Shown here piece by piece: positions 22,553 to 34,230 of a stretch of 64,000 nucleotides of DNA (position 1 is its first letter; the number at the start of each line of letters is the position of its first letter). The notes under the pieces are model-generated. The model did not search any database and was not told the DNA's origin. It saw nothing but the letters and a program-made list of their open reading frames with translations. The position numbers and the translations under genes are program-made. The stretch is from the NCBI GenBank assembly GCA_033782935.1, contig JAWQEG010000526.1, positions 1,451,501 through 1,515,500 of the forward strand. Reading direction: 5' to 3'. The DNA is from Petrolisthes cinctipes. Lineage: Eukaryota > Arthropoda > Malacostraca > Decapoda > Porcellanidae.

Positions 22553-22737
22553 CAGCCCCGTAGGGTTGTATTGCCTGCATTAATGATGTGGCATACTTCG
22601 GCCCCAGCCATTAGCTTTTAGTTCTTCAACTGTCCCTCACTTCTTTCTATTTCATTCCTGCTTGCTGTCACACCTCTCTATTACCTTTTTCTGGCGCTAT
22701 ATGACCTTGCTGTTGCGGCTCCTAATATCAATCAATC
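22553..22737 (+). repeat. I-like LINE/SINE 3' end
   Basis: Same 200-bp block as 31212-31423 and the inverted 2602-2812: CCCCGTAGGG start, TGTCACACCTCTCTATTACC, CTGGCGCTATATGACC, TTGCGGC, then ATCAATCAATC. Confidence 0.8.
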
Positions 22738-22742
22738 TTGTT

Positions 22743-22752
22743 TCTCAGTACA

Positions 22753-22785
<33 letters not shown>

Positions 22786-22786
22786 T
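22743..22786. repeat. (CA)n microsatellite
   Basis: About 40 bases of CA. Confidence 0.9.
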
Positions 22787-22824
22787 ATCAGGTTTGGTAC
22801 AAAACCCTGACGTTGCATATTATC

Positions 22825-23580
22825 TGTTGTTATATATGCGTTTATCAAACATTGAAAACCGTGTCAAAATAATATAATTATCACCTCATAATTATTTCGG
22901 TTTACGTCTGCCAGTAAGAAAATATGTATTGCTCTTTCAGTAATATTGACACGGTAGCCATACTAACAGTGATATATTTTGTTCATAGGTAATGAGATGT
23001 TCAGTGACAGACTACAAGAGGGAGGTGCCCTATATGTCATAACCCCAAAAGTATGATTGTGTGTTTAGTTATCACTGTAAAGATTGTTAGTCAATATGAT
23101 TAAATAATTTAACCTTACGTGCCAAAGAATAATAATTCATACGAGTATTAAATGTTAAAACCAGCTTGTCTGAAACTCATTTTAATATATACTGAAATGA
23201 AGAGCCATGGAGCTATAGATATTTAAGTTTTGGGTTGGCTTCAGAGTCGGTAAAATTTATATCCGGTAAATAAAGCATCAGGTAATTATATGTATGAGTA
23301 AATCTATGAAGAAATATTATTATTAATTCAGTTGTAGGCATAGTCGGCATCAAAGTCGTAATTATGAAACATCTGTGGTCGGAGTCGGATTCAACTAACA
23401 GTTGTATTGACAGTAAATATGTGGTTACACCGAGGTCTTGTATACATCCCTGCTGTACTAAATCTGATGTTCTGTTTTTATGAATTCTTACTGGCAGACG
23501 TAAACTGAAATAATTATGAGGAGATAATGATATTATTTTGACACGGTTTTCAATGTTTGATAAACGCATACATAACAACA
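22825..23580. mobile_element. Element with 96-bp inverted repeats
   Basis: 22825-22920 and 23485-23580 are reverse complements with about five mismatches. Ends read TGTTGTTATRTATGCG; inner edge CTGCCAGTAAGAA. 756 bp, no coding. Its right end abuts the truncated LTR copy, so it may have inserted there. No convincing target duplication. Confidence 0.85.
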
Positions 23581-24031
23581 AATGGACAAAGGGTCACTCT
23601 AAGAATACTTCCCAATCTGTTTACAGTCAGAAAGCAGGCCTCCTGTCAGGTTGGACACACACACACACACACACACACAAACCCAGGTACTTTTAGGTCA
23701 TAAACCTTTCTATCTCGTTAATGAGAGAGAGGAACTAACCTTGACCTTCCATCAAACTGACCATCGACCCTTTCACAGAGAAAGAGAGAATAAGGAATAA
23801 AGTAGGAAGAAGAGGAGAGAAGGAAGACAAGACAGACAGAGAATTAGACTGACCATTCACAGGCAACACAGTCACTCTAGCCATTCCTGTCAACTATTGA
23901 GTTTGAAATGTATATAAGCAGAGGATGTACACTAGCATTTAGGATACCTACACTGACTTCCAAAGGGCTATAAACTCTCTCCATAAGAGAGAGACACAAT
24001 AATATAAGACAAGGCACATCATTATCATTCC

Positions 24032-24032
<1 letters not shown>

Positions 24033-24072
<40 letters not shown>
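24033..24072. repeat. (TA)n microsatellite
   Basis: 40 bases of TA in the LTR, absent from the two other LTR copies, so it expanded here. Confidence 0.9.
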
Positions 24073-24075
<3 letters not shown>

Positions 24076-24898
24076 TAAGCCTTAACCCCTCCGGGACGGG
24101 GCAAGAATGGAATTACGCGCTGTGAGTACGGGCCCAATACTAACTTTTATCCTGCCTGTCCGGGTATTTCCCAGAAAATCACTCTACTTCTCTTACTCCC
24201 TACGTCTAAACTACAATACTGAACAACTTAAATTTGATTGTGTACTCACCATCAACTCCTCCTCTTTCCATTAAAACCAACCCCAGCTCTCTAGGACACT
24301 CCATTGCCGAGAAATCAAGTGAGGAATGGAGGTCACTTTTCCCGTGAGAGCGAGGCTGCGTTCGCTTTGTGAGCGTGGCTCTGACAAGGACTGGCGCTGG
24401 TGGAGGAAAGATGGCCGCCGGCAGAATGACGCAACACTTGCCTCCCCCGGGCGACACGTCGTACGGTTCGTGTGCATCCTACCATTACAGCCCCTGTATT
24501 ATTTGTGTGGTTAGCTGACCATTCCAGAGTGGTTTTATGCCCTGGAGAGAAGCGTGGGAGTTATGTACAGTATTTACGCGAAACATTTTCAGTGTCATTC
24601 GCACCATTTGTTCATGTTCAACGTAAATATAAATGTGTCACTATCACTGTTATCCTTATTTTCTATATATTTTTGTATTTTGTTGTTTTAAATTTTTTAT
24701 TATCATTTTTTCTATGCGTAAATGTGTCACTCTCACTTTTCTTATAGCCTAATATGTACAAATGTGTCACTATCACGTCACTACAGCCTAAAATATATGT
24801 ACAAATGTGTCACTCTCACTTTTCTTATAGCCTAAATAGTGTCACTGTCACCAAGTGTCACTGTCACTTTATTCGCATACTCCCATCACTTCCTGCTT

Positions 24899-27265
24899 CT
24901 ATATATATTCCAATATATGGTAGTCTGAGAAGCAGTTTCCAGGGCATAACGGCACACAACATTCCTTGCACCAGAAGCGAGTTTCCTTGGACTTCTGGGG
25001 GTGACGTGTTGTGTGCCTGCAAACATAGCAGCGACGAGAGCCTGGACGTCCTGACGGCAACGGTGGCAGATTAGTAAGGTAGTGGCGAGCCATATAGCCA
25101 CTCTGCTGCAACCTGTCAGGCCGTTGTGCCGCTGCCTGTCTGCCTTGCTGTGGTTGCACAGTGCTGAACCTCTCCAGGAGCTGAGATATCAACTCTAGCT
25201 CGAATTCCCGGAGTGCCAACTTGGAGTCAGGGTGATGCTGGAGGTAGAGTATATAACAGTTCAGCACTGTGACATCAAGAAGGTGGAAGAAAGCCTTCTT
25301 GTACCACTTACAAGTTTTTCTCAGACAATCGATGGAACTCACCATCATGTCTGACTTATCGACGAGTCTCATATTGATGTTATAATCGAGCACAGCATCA
25401 GGCTTGTAGATGGTATCACCTGTGCCGCACTCAGTCTTCCCAGAATCCTGCATCACGCCCCTGTTCACGGTGGTGAGCATATTGACGGGGCGTTTATCGT
25501 GCCATTTGATGGCCAGCATGTTCCCACATTTCTTCTTGATGCAGTCGCCCCTCCGGGTGAGAGGGAATGCTGGCCACCCCTTCCTGTTGACACGAATAGT
25601 TCCGCAGGATCCTGTTTGGTGCTGCAGGAGAAACTGGCTAAGTGCTGGAGAGGTGTAATAGTTATCAGTGTACAGGATGTGGTTGTTGTCAAGGTAATCC
25701 CCCATGAGTGCCTTGACAACACTCCCGCTGAAGCCAAGAGGGTCGTCGGCCGGGACATCCACATCCGTACCTGAATAGAGTATAAAATCCAACACATAGC
25801 CAGTCTTACAGTCGCAGATGACATAGAATTTGATGCCAAATCTATGCCTCTTTGACGGGATGTACTGGATGAAGGACAATCTTCCCCTGAACAGCACCAG
25901 AGACTCGTCGATAACCACTTTCTGGAATGGTCGAAAAAATGCTCGTATTTTCTCCTGGAGGATAGACATTACTGGCCTAATTTTCCACAGCCTGTCGTTC
26001 GGGTGTGGACCCATGTTGGGGGCGAAGTGCAGGTAGGACAAAATGTCCCTATATCTGTCCCTGGACATGTATTTCCCGAACGCAGGTGTGGATATCAGGG
26101 CGTGTGTGCTCCAGAAGTCCTTGAGGCGATGTTTCTTGACATGAGGCATCATCATGGTCAAAGCTAACCACACATACAACTCAGCAATATCGACGTCAGC
26201 CCATTGCAACATCTTACTATGTTCCCTGCCTGGTCTATTGCTGAGTTGCACAGAGAGTTGTTTGAAGGTGTTTATCTCCTGCATCATGTAAGTCATCAAT
26301 ATTATATCAAAAAAGGCAGTGAAATAATCTAATATTGATGACCTCTGACGACATAGAAATGCGGCCTGTATACCTGAATGACTGTCGTCAAAGGCAGGTA
26401 TATCAGGCGCAAATTCATCGCAATCCGTCCACACATAGGGATCAGCGGGTCTATGACGAGGTGCGCCGCGTTGCTGTCGTTGTTGGCGTTGTTGTTGTGG
26501 TGGTGGTGGTGGTGGTGGTGCAGCAGTACCAGGGGCAGGCGAGAGTGAGTCGTCAGGCACGAGAGGAGAGGGAGAGTGTGGTGGTGGGGGAGGTGGCGTC
26601 AGGTCACGGGGGGGCGGGCTATCAGGGTCAACAGTAGGGGAGAGATAAGCTGCCTTTGTCCTCTTCCCCCTTCCTTTACCCTTCCCTCTTACTCCTACTC
26701 TCCTCCCTCTTACCACCACTGGTTGCGACGCATCCTCGTCCGACGAGGAAGAGGAAGACGAAAAATCTAACCTCCTCCTCGGCCTCTTGCCCATGGGAGT
26801 GGAGACGTAGCGAGGTTTGGAGGTTGAAGCAGGAGTAGACCTCTTCCTGCCTCCCACGCCAGATGTTGTAGGAATGGGAGACAAGAGAGTGTCTCCCAAA
26901 CTACCTCCCACCCCACTGGTGGACGGAATTGCAACAGGGGCTGTAACCTCTGACACATCATGCAAGGCTGAAGTTGAGGGAAGAGCTGTGATAGAAGTCA
27001 CCGCTACACAGGCATCTTCCTCAGTTGATTCGTCAGCTTGCCATTCAGTATCAGAGTAGCTGTCCAGGTCGTCACTCCCATATGAAAGGTCTGCCAGATT
27101 CTCCAATTCCCGCCCTATTGCAGAATCTGACAACCTTGCAGGTGCATGACGCAATCTAGCTGGTTGCACCCGCGGAGTGGAGGTTACAGGAGCGGGTGCG
27201 CCTGGCAGCGCGGTAGGATGCACCGAATCGAACGAGCCCGTATTTTCTTCACTACGCCCAGCCAT
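24899..27265 (-). CDS. piggyBac transposase (PGBD-like), copy 2
   Basis: 788 aa from the Met at 27265; the frame extends to a weaker Met at 27370 (823 aa). Same architecture as copy 1: disordered acidic/Pro-rich N terminus, DDD catalytic domain with D453, D534 and D636, and a C-terminal cysteine-rich DNA-binding domain ending DYHILEYI. I count six amino-acid differences from copy 1 (T/A in the N terminus; P/L, I/N, F/I, E/D and R/C in or near the catalytic domain); the triad and cysteines are unaffected, but R/C at GKTERG versus GKTECG and I/N might affect folding. Comparing the two shows no premature stop in either. AATAAA lies 26 bases beyond the stop. Confidence 0.95.
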   Translation of the reverse strand: MAGRSEENTGSFDSVHPTALPGAPAPVTSTPRVQPARLRHAPARLSDSAIGRELENLADLSYGSDDLDSYSDTEWQADESTEEDACVAVTSITALPSTSALHDVSEVTAPVAIPSTSGVGGSLGDTLLSPIPTTSGVGGRKRSTPASTSKPRYVSTPMGKRPRRRLDFSSSSSSSDEDASQPVVVRGRRVGVRGKGKGRGKRTKAAYLSPTVDPDSPPPRDLTPPPPPPHSPSPLVPDDSLSPAPGTAAPPPPPPPQQQRQQRQQRGAPRHRPADPYVWTDCDEFAPDIPAFDDSHSGIQAAFLCRQRSSILDYFTAFFDIILMTYMMQEINTFKQLSVQLSNRPGREHSKMLQWADVDIAELYVWLALTMMMPHVKKHRLKDFWSTHALISTPAFGKYMSRDRYRDILSYLHFAPNMGPHPNDRLWKIRPVMSILQEKIRAFFRPFQKVVIDESLVLFRGRLSFIQYIPSKRHRFGIKFYVICDCKTGYVLDFILYSGTDVDVPADDPLGFSGSVVKALMGDYLDNNHILYTDNYYTSPALSQFLLQHQTGSCGTIRVNRKGWPAFPLTRRGDCIKKKCGNMLAIKWHDKRPVNMLTTVNRGVMQDSGKTECGTGDTIYKPDAVLDYNINMRLVDKSDMMVSSIDCLRKTCKWYKKAFFHLLDVTVLNCYILYLQHHPDSKLALREFELELISQLLERFSTVQPQQGRQAAAQRPDRLQQSGYMARHYLTNLPPLPSGRPGSRRCYVCRHTTRHPQKSKETRFWCKECCVPLCPGNCFSDYHILEYI

Positions 27266-27381
27266 TGTCACGGTCAAGCACACACTGATTGAATGTGGGG
27301 ATGAAAAGGTCTGGTGGTGAAGTATAGCCAGATCAAAAAAAATCCCGACAAATTTGGCGTTTTTCCCCATAAATTACCAAA

Positions 27382-27480
27382 AGCGGGATTTCCCGCTGCC
27401 CGGACTCTGTCGACAGAGCGGGATTTCCCGCTGCCCGGCCTCTGTCGACCGAGCGGGAAATCCCGCTGCCCGGACTCTGG
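27382..27480. repeat. Subterminal palindromic repeats, copy 2
   Basis: Three units of GCGGGAWWTCCCGC-TGCCCGG with GTCGAC between units, one more than in copy 1. Confidence 0.8.
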
Positions 27481-28264
27481 GGGTTAAGAAACTTGTGAAG
27501 TCAATTATCTAAGAGAACCTAACCGTCTTCCACGTTACCTAATACAACAACAACAACTACAACTCCAAGAATTACATCAGATCTTGAACGAGCCTTAGAG
27601 GACTGGTACATTTGATGGCATTGGTGTTTTTGCAACAAGGCAAATTACAAGGTAAAATCTTCACAGGAGTACAGTGACTAGCATAGTTCAAGGACAAGTT
27701 GAAGGAATTTACTTGTAAATTCTCTCAAGTAATTTCTTCTGTGGGTATAATCTTACGACCTCTAATGAAGGATATAAACCACAAATTCTTCACCTACAAG
27801 AGCCACCTGCTTCAACATAACTGCAATTCGACCTACAAGGGTACCTCATCTACTTCGCAACAAACAATCATCACATCATCACTACCATATCGGCGTCCAT
27901 GTTACGTAAATGCTCTCGTAAGGACAACGCCATCACTCCATCACCTCCAAGCTGACACCTCGTTACGTAAATTCTCTTGTAAAGGCAAGTCAACGTTCAT
28001 CATCTTCACTCCAATAACGACTGTTAGTGTGGTAGTGTGCAAGTTAACTAAGTCATCGCTTCGTCACTTCACCGTCGTCACCTCTCCACCACATCGTCGC
28101 CTCGTCAGACAATACTCCAACTAGACTTCATCTTGTCGTTGCAACTACAGTCAACTAAAAGTAGGTACACATTACATGTTACATTACATTATTTTTCACT
28201 TGTCCACGAACATGTTAGAAAAGAATTAGGTTCCTCAGTCCAGAAAGAAAGAAAAGTGCCAAAT

Positions 28265-29178
28265 TAAAACAAAGTTGTTGTTGTTGATTGTTGTTGAAGT
28301 TCCTCAAGGTGTCTGGCTGAACAGCCCCGAGCTCCTGAGGAAGGCCATGGCCTGAACCGGGCTTTCCCACAATGCCCTCTGAGAATGTATGTTGTGTTGT
28401 TGGCGAGTGTGGTTGTGTGCGTTGCAGTCTTCAATAATGTGTTTAATAGAATGGGGTGCTGTGTTGCATCCCGGACAGGCATCCGCAATGGCTCCATCCA
28501 GTCTCTTCTGATATGTCAGAAGGGCCGGGTGGTAGCCACACTGCAGCCTGGCCAGGTGGACTCTGTCCTCATGGGGAAGAGATAATTCAGATGGGTGGAT
28601 ATCAGGAGGTCGTGCATGCAGCTGTGAGTTGTTTTTTTAGTGTTTGGATGGACTGATGAGTGTTTGAGTATGGATATGTTTCTGGAGATTGGTTTGGGGT
28701 GGGCAGGATGTAAGAGATTATAGTATTTGTGTATGGTATCGTGTACTGGGTGTTGTTTTGATGTTCCTTGGCATGTGTGGGTGTTGTGCCATGTAGTGTA
28801 GTGGATGGTGTGGGTTTGTGGAGGCTACAGCAAGAATCTGTGTGTCTCTCATGTCAAGATGATCCTTGATTTTGAGGACTTTGGTTTCATAGTGTAGGTG
28901 GTCTGTAGGTGTGGTAGCTGTGCAGCCTGTGATTGTCTTTAGGGCTCTGTTCTGTATGGTTTGAAGGGTCTTGTGATGAGTCTCAGCGAGGTTTGAAGCC
29001 CAGGCAGGGCTTGCATAATCCATCACTGATCGAATATATTGTTTGTATACTGTGGTTGTGGTTTCTTTGTTGTGTCCGAATGTTGTGCTGGCAAGTGATC
29101 TGAGGGCTTTAAGTCTTTGCATGCATTTGTTTTTGATGGCCGTAATATGTTGTTTGAATGTCATGGATGTATTGTATG
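28265..29178 (-). pseudogene. LINE: RT thumb and C-terminal finger
   Basis: Minus strand. 29164-28718 gives the post-palm segment (KQHITAIKNKCMQRLKALRS, YKQYIRSVMDYASPAWASNL, LQTIQNRALKTITGC). After another frame change, 28580-28290 gives HLARLQCGYHPALLTYQKRL and a CCHC-like CPGCNTAPHSIKHIIEDCNAH. The 3' end is an AAC-rich tail at 28265-28300 joined to the LTR leader. It belongs to the same element as the next entry. Confidence 0.87.
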
Positions 29179-31205
29179 TTATGCCAAGTATTTTGGGTGT
29201 GTGTGTGTGTGTGGTATAGGTGTGTTGTTTATGGTGAAGTGTGGTGTGTAGCGGTGTTCTGCATTCCAGTTGGTGAGAAGGGTGACAGTTGACTTGGTGG
29301 GTGCTATTTTAAGTCTGTTTGTGGTGAACCAGGCATTAAGTGTATTGAGGTAGGGTTGGAGGATGAGAGTGGCTGTGTCTGCGTTTCTGTGTGTACATGT
29401 GAGTGTTATGTCGTCTACGTAGGAGGCTATTTGTGTTTGTGGTGCCTGGGGTGTTGGTATGTCGTGCATGAATAGGTTGAAAAGGGTGGGTGAGAGTACA
29501 GAGCCTTGGGGGACTCCATTGGTGAAACTTTTAATGTTAGATGACTGACCAGCAAATGTAACATGGGCTACTCTTCCTCCCAAGAAGTTGGCCAGCCATC
29601 TTTTGGTGTTATTATGCATGTTTGTATTGTATATTTTGTTTGTGAGGTTGTAGCGGGGGATGGCATCAAATGCTTTACTAATGTCCAATGTCACTAAGAG
29701 TTTTCTGTGTGGGGGTCTATCTGAATTGATGCCATAAAAAATTCTTTGTGTGAGGTCTGTAAGAAGGGTGTTTGTTGAGTGTAGCGGTCTGAAGCCATGT
29801 TGTGAAGATGCAAGGGGGATGTGTAGTGTGATTAGTTTAATGATGAGGCACTCAGTGATTTTGGAGGGGGTACAAAGGAGGGTGATGGGACGGTGTGATG
29901 AGGGTAGTGTGGGATCTTTGTTTGGTTTGGGGATGGTGATGATGTTTCCGTGTTTCCAGATGTTGGGTAATGTGTTGTGTGAGTGGCTGTAGTTTGCTAT
30001 GTTAGTGAGTGCTTGTATGCCTTGTGGTCCAAGGTGTTTAATGTGTATGTTACTGATGTTGTCAGGGCCACAGGCAGGTGAGTGATTTAAGTTGTGAATG
30101 ATGTGATTCGTCTGATGATTTGTGAATGGTGTATAGTCTGGGTCAGTGGGGAAACGTCTCTTGCGTCTAATGATTTGTGTGTCTTCAGGGTGAGGGTGAA
30201 GGTGGCTGACGTGAGAAAAATGTTGGATGAGTGTGTTTGCTTGTTGTTTGTTAGAGGGTATAGTGTCTGTTGTTGTGATGGCTGCATGTGATTGTGTAGT
30301 GTTGCTGTTGGACAGTGTGATGCTGCTTAGTGTTTTGTAGAGTTTGCTGGTGTTGGTTGTGTGGTTGAGTGTGCTGACAAAACTTTGCCAGTTAAGTGTT
30401 TTTTGTTCTTTAATTTTGTTGTTTATTTGTGTATTTAGTGCTTGTATTTGGTTTATTGTGTGTTGTGTAAGAGAAGTTGGGGATGTGTGTTTAAGTGTGT
30501 CACGTTGTCTGATGAGGACTTGAATTTCTGTTGTAAAGTTGGGGTTGTGTTTTCTTCTGTTACCTCTAGGGATGTGCTGTTTGTCTGCGTTTTGTATAAT
30601 TGTATTGAGTTTTTGAACAGCTGTGTTGATGTTTGTGATGGGTGTACTGTTCAGTGTTTCGAAGTGTTGTTCTGTTTCAGTAGTGAAGGCTTCCCAGTTG
30701 GCACTTTTGTAATTTGTGTATGTGTGTCTGTGGCCAACTGGGGTGATTCTTGTTTTTGTGGTGAATATGATTGGAAGTTGGTTAGAGCCGAGGGTTCTGA
30801 CCACTCTCCATGATGTTCTGGGGGCGAGGTTGGGAGAGCAGAAGGATATGTCAGGAGAGGATGGTTGGAAGAGGGCTTGGTGAGGGATACGAGTGTGTTG
30901 ATGTGGGTTGTTTAATGAAATGAGGCTGTCAGTTTGTGCAAGCATTTCAAGCCCTCTGTCTGTGTCTGGGTTGTTGACATACCAGGCCGACGTCTTGGCG
31001 TTGAAATGACCACCCAGGATGAGGTCAGGTTGGTTGGTGATCTGATGGCGTTGGGGGGAGAAGTTTAGGGCGAACTGTTGGGCTGGTTTGGGGGGGGGGG
31101 GATGTATAAATTAACTATTGTGATATTAGATGATTTCTCAGTGGGAGGTTGGACAAAATATTGATTAATTTTTGTTCTATTCAATTGTATTTCAATTGTG
31201 TATTT
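29179..31205 (-). pseudogene. LINE: endonuclease and reverse transcriptase
   Basis: Minus-strand ORF2 of a jockey/CR1-like non-LTR element. The endonuclease end shows NITIVNLYIPP, LILGGHFNAK (31100-30990), and after a frameshift a 588-aa open stretch (30945-29179). The RT motifs are SHRPITLLCTPSKITEC, SQHGFRPLHSTNTLLTDLT, LVTLDISKAFDAI, NGVPQGSVLSPTLFNLF and the catalytic SYVDDITL near 29415. The 5' end is truncated at about 31205 in a poly-G patch and a LINE tail. The long open frame implies a fairly recent insertion, but it cannot be autonomous. Confidence 0.92.
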
Positions 31206-31211
31206 TATGCA

Positions 31212-31423
31212 TTCCATTCCCGTAGGGAGGTATTGCCTGTAGTGATGTGGGCAATACTTTATGGGTTTTGGCGTACCTTCGGCCTCAGCCACAAGCTTTC
31301 AGCTGTTCAAGTTTTCCTTTTTTTTCTATTTCCTTCCTGTTTCCTGTCACACCTCTCTATCACCTTTTTCTGGCGCTATGTGACCTCGCTGTTGCGGCGC
31401 CTCATATCAATAAATCAATCAAT
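31212..31423 (+). repeat. I-like LINE/SINE 3' end
   Basis: Third full copy of the shared block: CCCGTAGGGAGGTATTGCC, CTTCGGCCTCAGCCACAAG, TGTCACACCTCTCTATCACC, CTGGCGCTATGTGACCTCG, then ATCAATAAATCAATCAAT. Confidence 0.85.
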
Positions 31424-31717
31424 ATGTATTCCATTATTACATAATAGGCCACATGAATAATTTAACTTTTATTGTACGAAACTTTTAATTTTGCCAATAA
31501 AGATATTTATATATATATATATAATATTTATTTATACCATCATGGTGTTTACGTTATTTTGTGCTCTACCAAAAGTCACTGTTGGTTTTAAATCTCTTTC
31601 CGCATATCTCGTAGTAGAGTTAATTTCATCGATGGTTTCCAGAATGATATGAATCCGGTGGATTAATTTCCCTTCTCTCCCTTCTACTTGACCTTGAGAG
31701 AGAGAGAGAGAGAGAGA

Positions 31718-31748
<31 letters not shown>

Positions 31749-32184
31749 CTTGTCTTTCCTTTTGACTGGGACATTACGAGTATATTACAAAAGTAAATAA
31801 AGCGAGACTGACATGAGATCGTCTTGGCCATTCACAGTGTGTACTACGATACTGTTTTAGAAGAGCCATCATTTACACAGGGGAAATTTATGGCTAATCA
31901 CTAACTGACAACAAGAGGATGAATGTGGGGGAAGTTGGGAGGGGTGAAGGCGGAGTAGACTCTCCCTCCCAGCTCCGATCCCCCTCTTCCCTCTGTCCAG
32001 GGTAGGGGGTGGAAGGAAGGACCAAACCCTGAGCAGAAATTAGTGCTCGTGAGTGTACCATAGTCCATGTACTCCAAGGAGTCCGTTCTTGGTGGGGCAG
32101 ACGTCGTGATATACCACTAGACATGTTGCCAAATCTACCTCAGTACACCTCTCTCTCTCGTATTTCCCATCTATGTGGTATATG

Positions 32185-32187
<3 letters not shown>
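31424..32187. other. Gene-free stretch with simple repeats
   Basis: TA run at 31507-31523 and a GA/GT/T compound repeat at 31694-31746. No domain-bearing frame. Confidence 0.6.

Positions 32188-32257
<70 letters not shown>
32188..32257. repeat. (TA)n microsatellite
   Basis: About 70 bases of uninterrupted TA. Confidence 0.95.
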
Positions 32258-32260
<3 letters not shown>

Positions 32261-32511
32261 AAGCAAACTGTATGTATAGTACAATAGGTTGCACTTTTTT
32301 GCATTATAACACCGATTTGAATAAATTTTATTACACCTGGCAGCACAGAATTGTTTCCCCATGTTGCCATGCCGAGGCGATAATGGGTCTCTGATTCATT
32401 TCCTACCTGACCACAACCCGCGATGGAAGTGACAATTCGATAATTGGTTTTCAAATTGGCAAGGTTGCACTCAGGGAAATTTCAACTTCTGCCCCATCCA
32501 GAACGGACTCC
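32258..32511. other. Gene-free stretch
   Basis: Nothing recognisable before the first LINE D codons. Confidence 0.4.
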
Positions 32512-32925
32512 TTGAAGATCAATGACTATAGTTTAAATTCTATCAATAACAATGTCATATGGATAAAAAAAACTATTTCACTTCCACGAGCGGTGGTCGA
32601 CAAGGCGCTCGAGACACCACTCTCTAGTCGTGGTGATTTGCAGAAGGCTGGAGCTCATTCTCCCCATGCAATTTCTACAAACACAAGAAGACCCAGCAGG
32701 TCAGGTGTTGTGTGGACAAAGCCTGCTAGCGGTTTGGACACTTTAATATTGAATAATGTATTTGCATCTCTTTCCTATGGCTCTATCCATTCCATTTTTA
32801 AGCATTTTAGAGTGGTTCTTCATATCCGTTTCACCTATGACAGTGACTGCCGATCTAATCAGTGCTACATAATTTTAATACAAATTTTGCTGCCAAAGCA
32901 GCTTATGAGGCAAAAGACAGCGGTG
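32512..32925 (+). pseudogene. LINE D: ORF1 fragment
   Basis: Plus frame LPRAVVDKALETPLSSRGDL and, later, YGSIHSIFKHFRVVLHIRFT then YDSDCRSNQCYIIL, resembling the RRM-like part of gag-like ORF1 proteins of I-like LINEs. It runs directly into RT-thumb sequence, so endonuclease and RT palm are deleted. RNA-binding role inferred from family. Confidence 0.6.
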
Positions 32926-34230
32926 TGTAGACAGCGTAAATCTTTTGGGACGAACAGTCGACACACATCCCATTTGGGTCCTTCACCAAAAGTCTTCCTG
33001 CCTTCGAACACTCAATTTGTTGCGTATTCTGACCCACATAACTTTGGGTGCTGATAGAGATGCACTGATCCGACTTTACAAGGCACTTGTGAGGCCAATG
33101 CTGGACTATGGCTGCAAGGTATACTCATCTGCCATCGATGCTTGATTAAAGATTTTAGATTCAGTTCACCATGGTGGGATATGTCTAGCAATTGGGGCTT
33201 TTCAAACATCATCATACCTAGTTTCTTGGTGGATGCACACAAGCCACCACTGAATCTACATCAACAAGACTTGATTATCCGTCTTCATCGCTCTCCAGAT
33301 TCTGAGAGCTGTGGAACAGTGACAGACACCCTTTGTCCCAGTTCTATACTTCCAACATATTCCCCATCCCTTTGGTTTTCGGGTAAGGGCTATAAAATGG
33401 AGGATTTAGGCTTCTCGGTGATAAGCATCTATCCAGTTCGAATTACTCGAGTAGCCCATTGGCTTCTTCCGGAAATGGAGGTGTGAATATATGTCAGATA
33501 GGTAGGCATCAGTACCCTCTTATGTTGCTTACTCCAATTTTATTGAACACATGGCAAGTCACCCAGATTTTGTCCCTGTTTTCACAGATTTGTCCAAATC
33601 TAGAGATTTGGTGGGATATGGAGTTATTTTCCCCAGTTTTCAAAGAGGTGGGAGACTACCTTCCCATTACTCAATATTCACTGCTGAACTCCAAGCAATA
33701 CTATTAGCTTTGAGATTAGTTTTTACTCTTCCACTAGTTTCATATAAAATTTTTAGCGATTCACGAAGTGCTCTTCAAGCCATCTCTGCCTGAAATTTTC
33801 AATATCTCATTGTGATAGGGATCTTTGAGTGACTGGTGCTGTTGTAAAGACATGACCAAAATATCCAGTGATACTGGGTCCCAAGGCATGCCATGTAGGT
33901 ATTCTGGGAAATAAACAGGCTGTGCTTTAACTAGGGCTGCAATAACTCGCCTCCCTCCGCTCCGTTGCCGGTTCCATACACTGCATTCGTCCTTCATCGG
34001 GGATACTGTTCACACTGAATAGCAAAGGTTATGGGATGGTGCGGAAGCTAATAAGCTCCAGACCAGTGTTTAATACTTGAGTTATGGAGGCTTTAACAGG
34101 AGATGGGAGACAGCAATTGTGCATCTCTGTTTGGCCACACTCGATTGACACTTAGATTTTTAATTGTGATCATTGTTTGGTCCCTTTCACTGTGTGGCAT
34201 CTCCTTGTGGACTGTTCACGACTTGGGGAC
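32926..34230 (+). pseudogene. LINE D: RT thumb, RNase H, C-terminal finger
   Basis: Plus strand. 32945-33250 is the thumb (RILTHITLGADRDALIRLYK, PMLDYGCKVYSSAIDA). 33551-33793 is RNase H (PVFTDLSKSRDLVGYGV, FTAELQAILLALRL, FSDSRSALQAIS: the D-E-D residues are still visible). 33860-33930 has the degraded KACHVGILGNKQA motif. 34150-34230 holds the finger CDHCLVPFTVWHLLVDC. Stops and frameshifts throughout. The last codons continue after the MITE at 34865. Confidence 0.85.

Larger units (their letters stand above)
24082..27487 (-). mobile_element. piggyBac transposon, copy 2
   Basis: TTAA at 24082-24085 and 27484-27487. Near-identical to copy 1 along its whole length but with one rather than two 82-bp units on the 3' side and three rather than two subterminal palindromes. 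It sits in an LTR: sequence left (AAATTAAGCC) and right (GAAACTTGTGAAGTCAAT) is contiguous around a single TTAA in the intact LTR at 61720-61755 (minus). Confidence 0.97.
23581..28262 (+). mobile_element. LTR retroelement copy, split by piggyBac 2
   Basis: Same family as the element at 54181-62279, opposite strand. LTR portions 23581-24081 and 27488-27610 are separated by piggyBac copy 2. The LTR shows GTATATAAGCAGAGGA at about 23911 (TATA box) and ends CTGGTACA at 27610. A leader (TTTGATGGCA onward) runs to 28262, matching the minus strand of 60960-61562. The start of the LTR is missing at the MITE edge, and a LINE replaces everything after the leader. Confidence 0.88.

Noticed and set aside
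28385..30813. Cys/Val-rich plus-strand frames of up to 123 aa
   Set aside because: Antisense shadows of the minus-strand LINE, whose RT motifs are clear.
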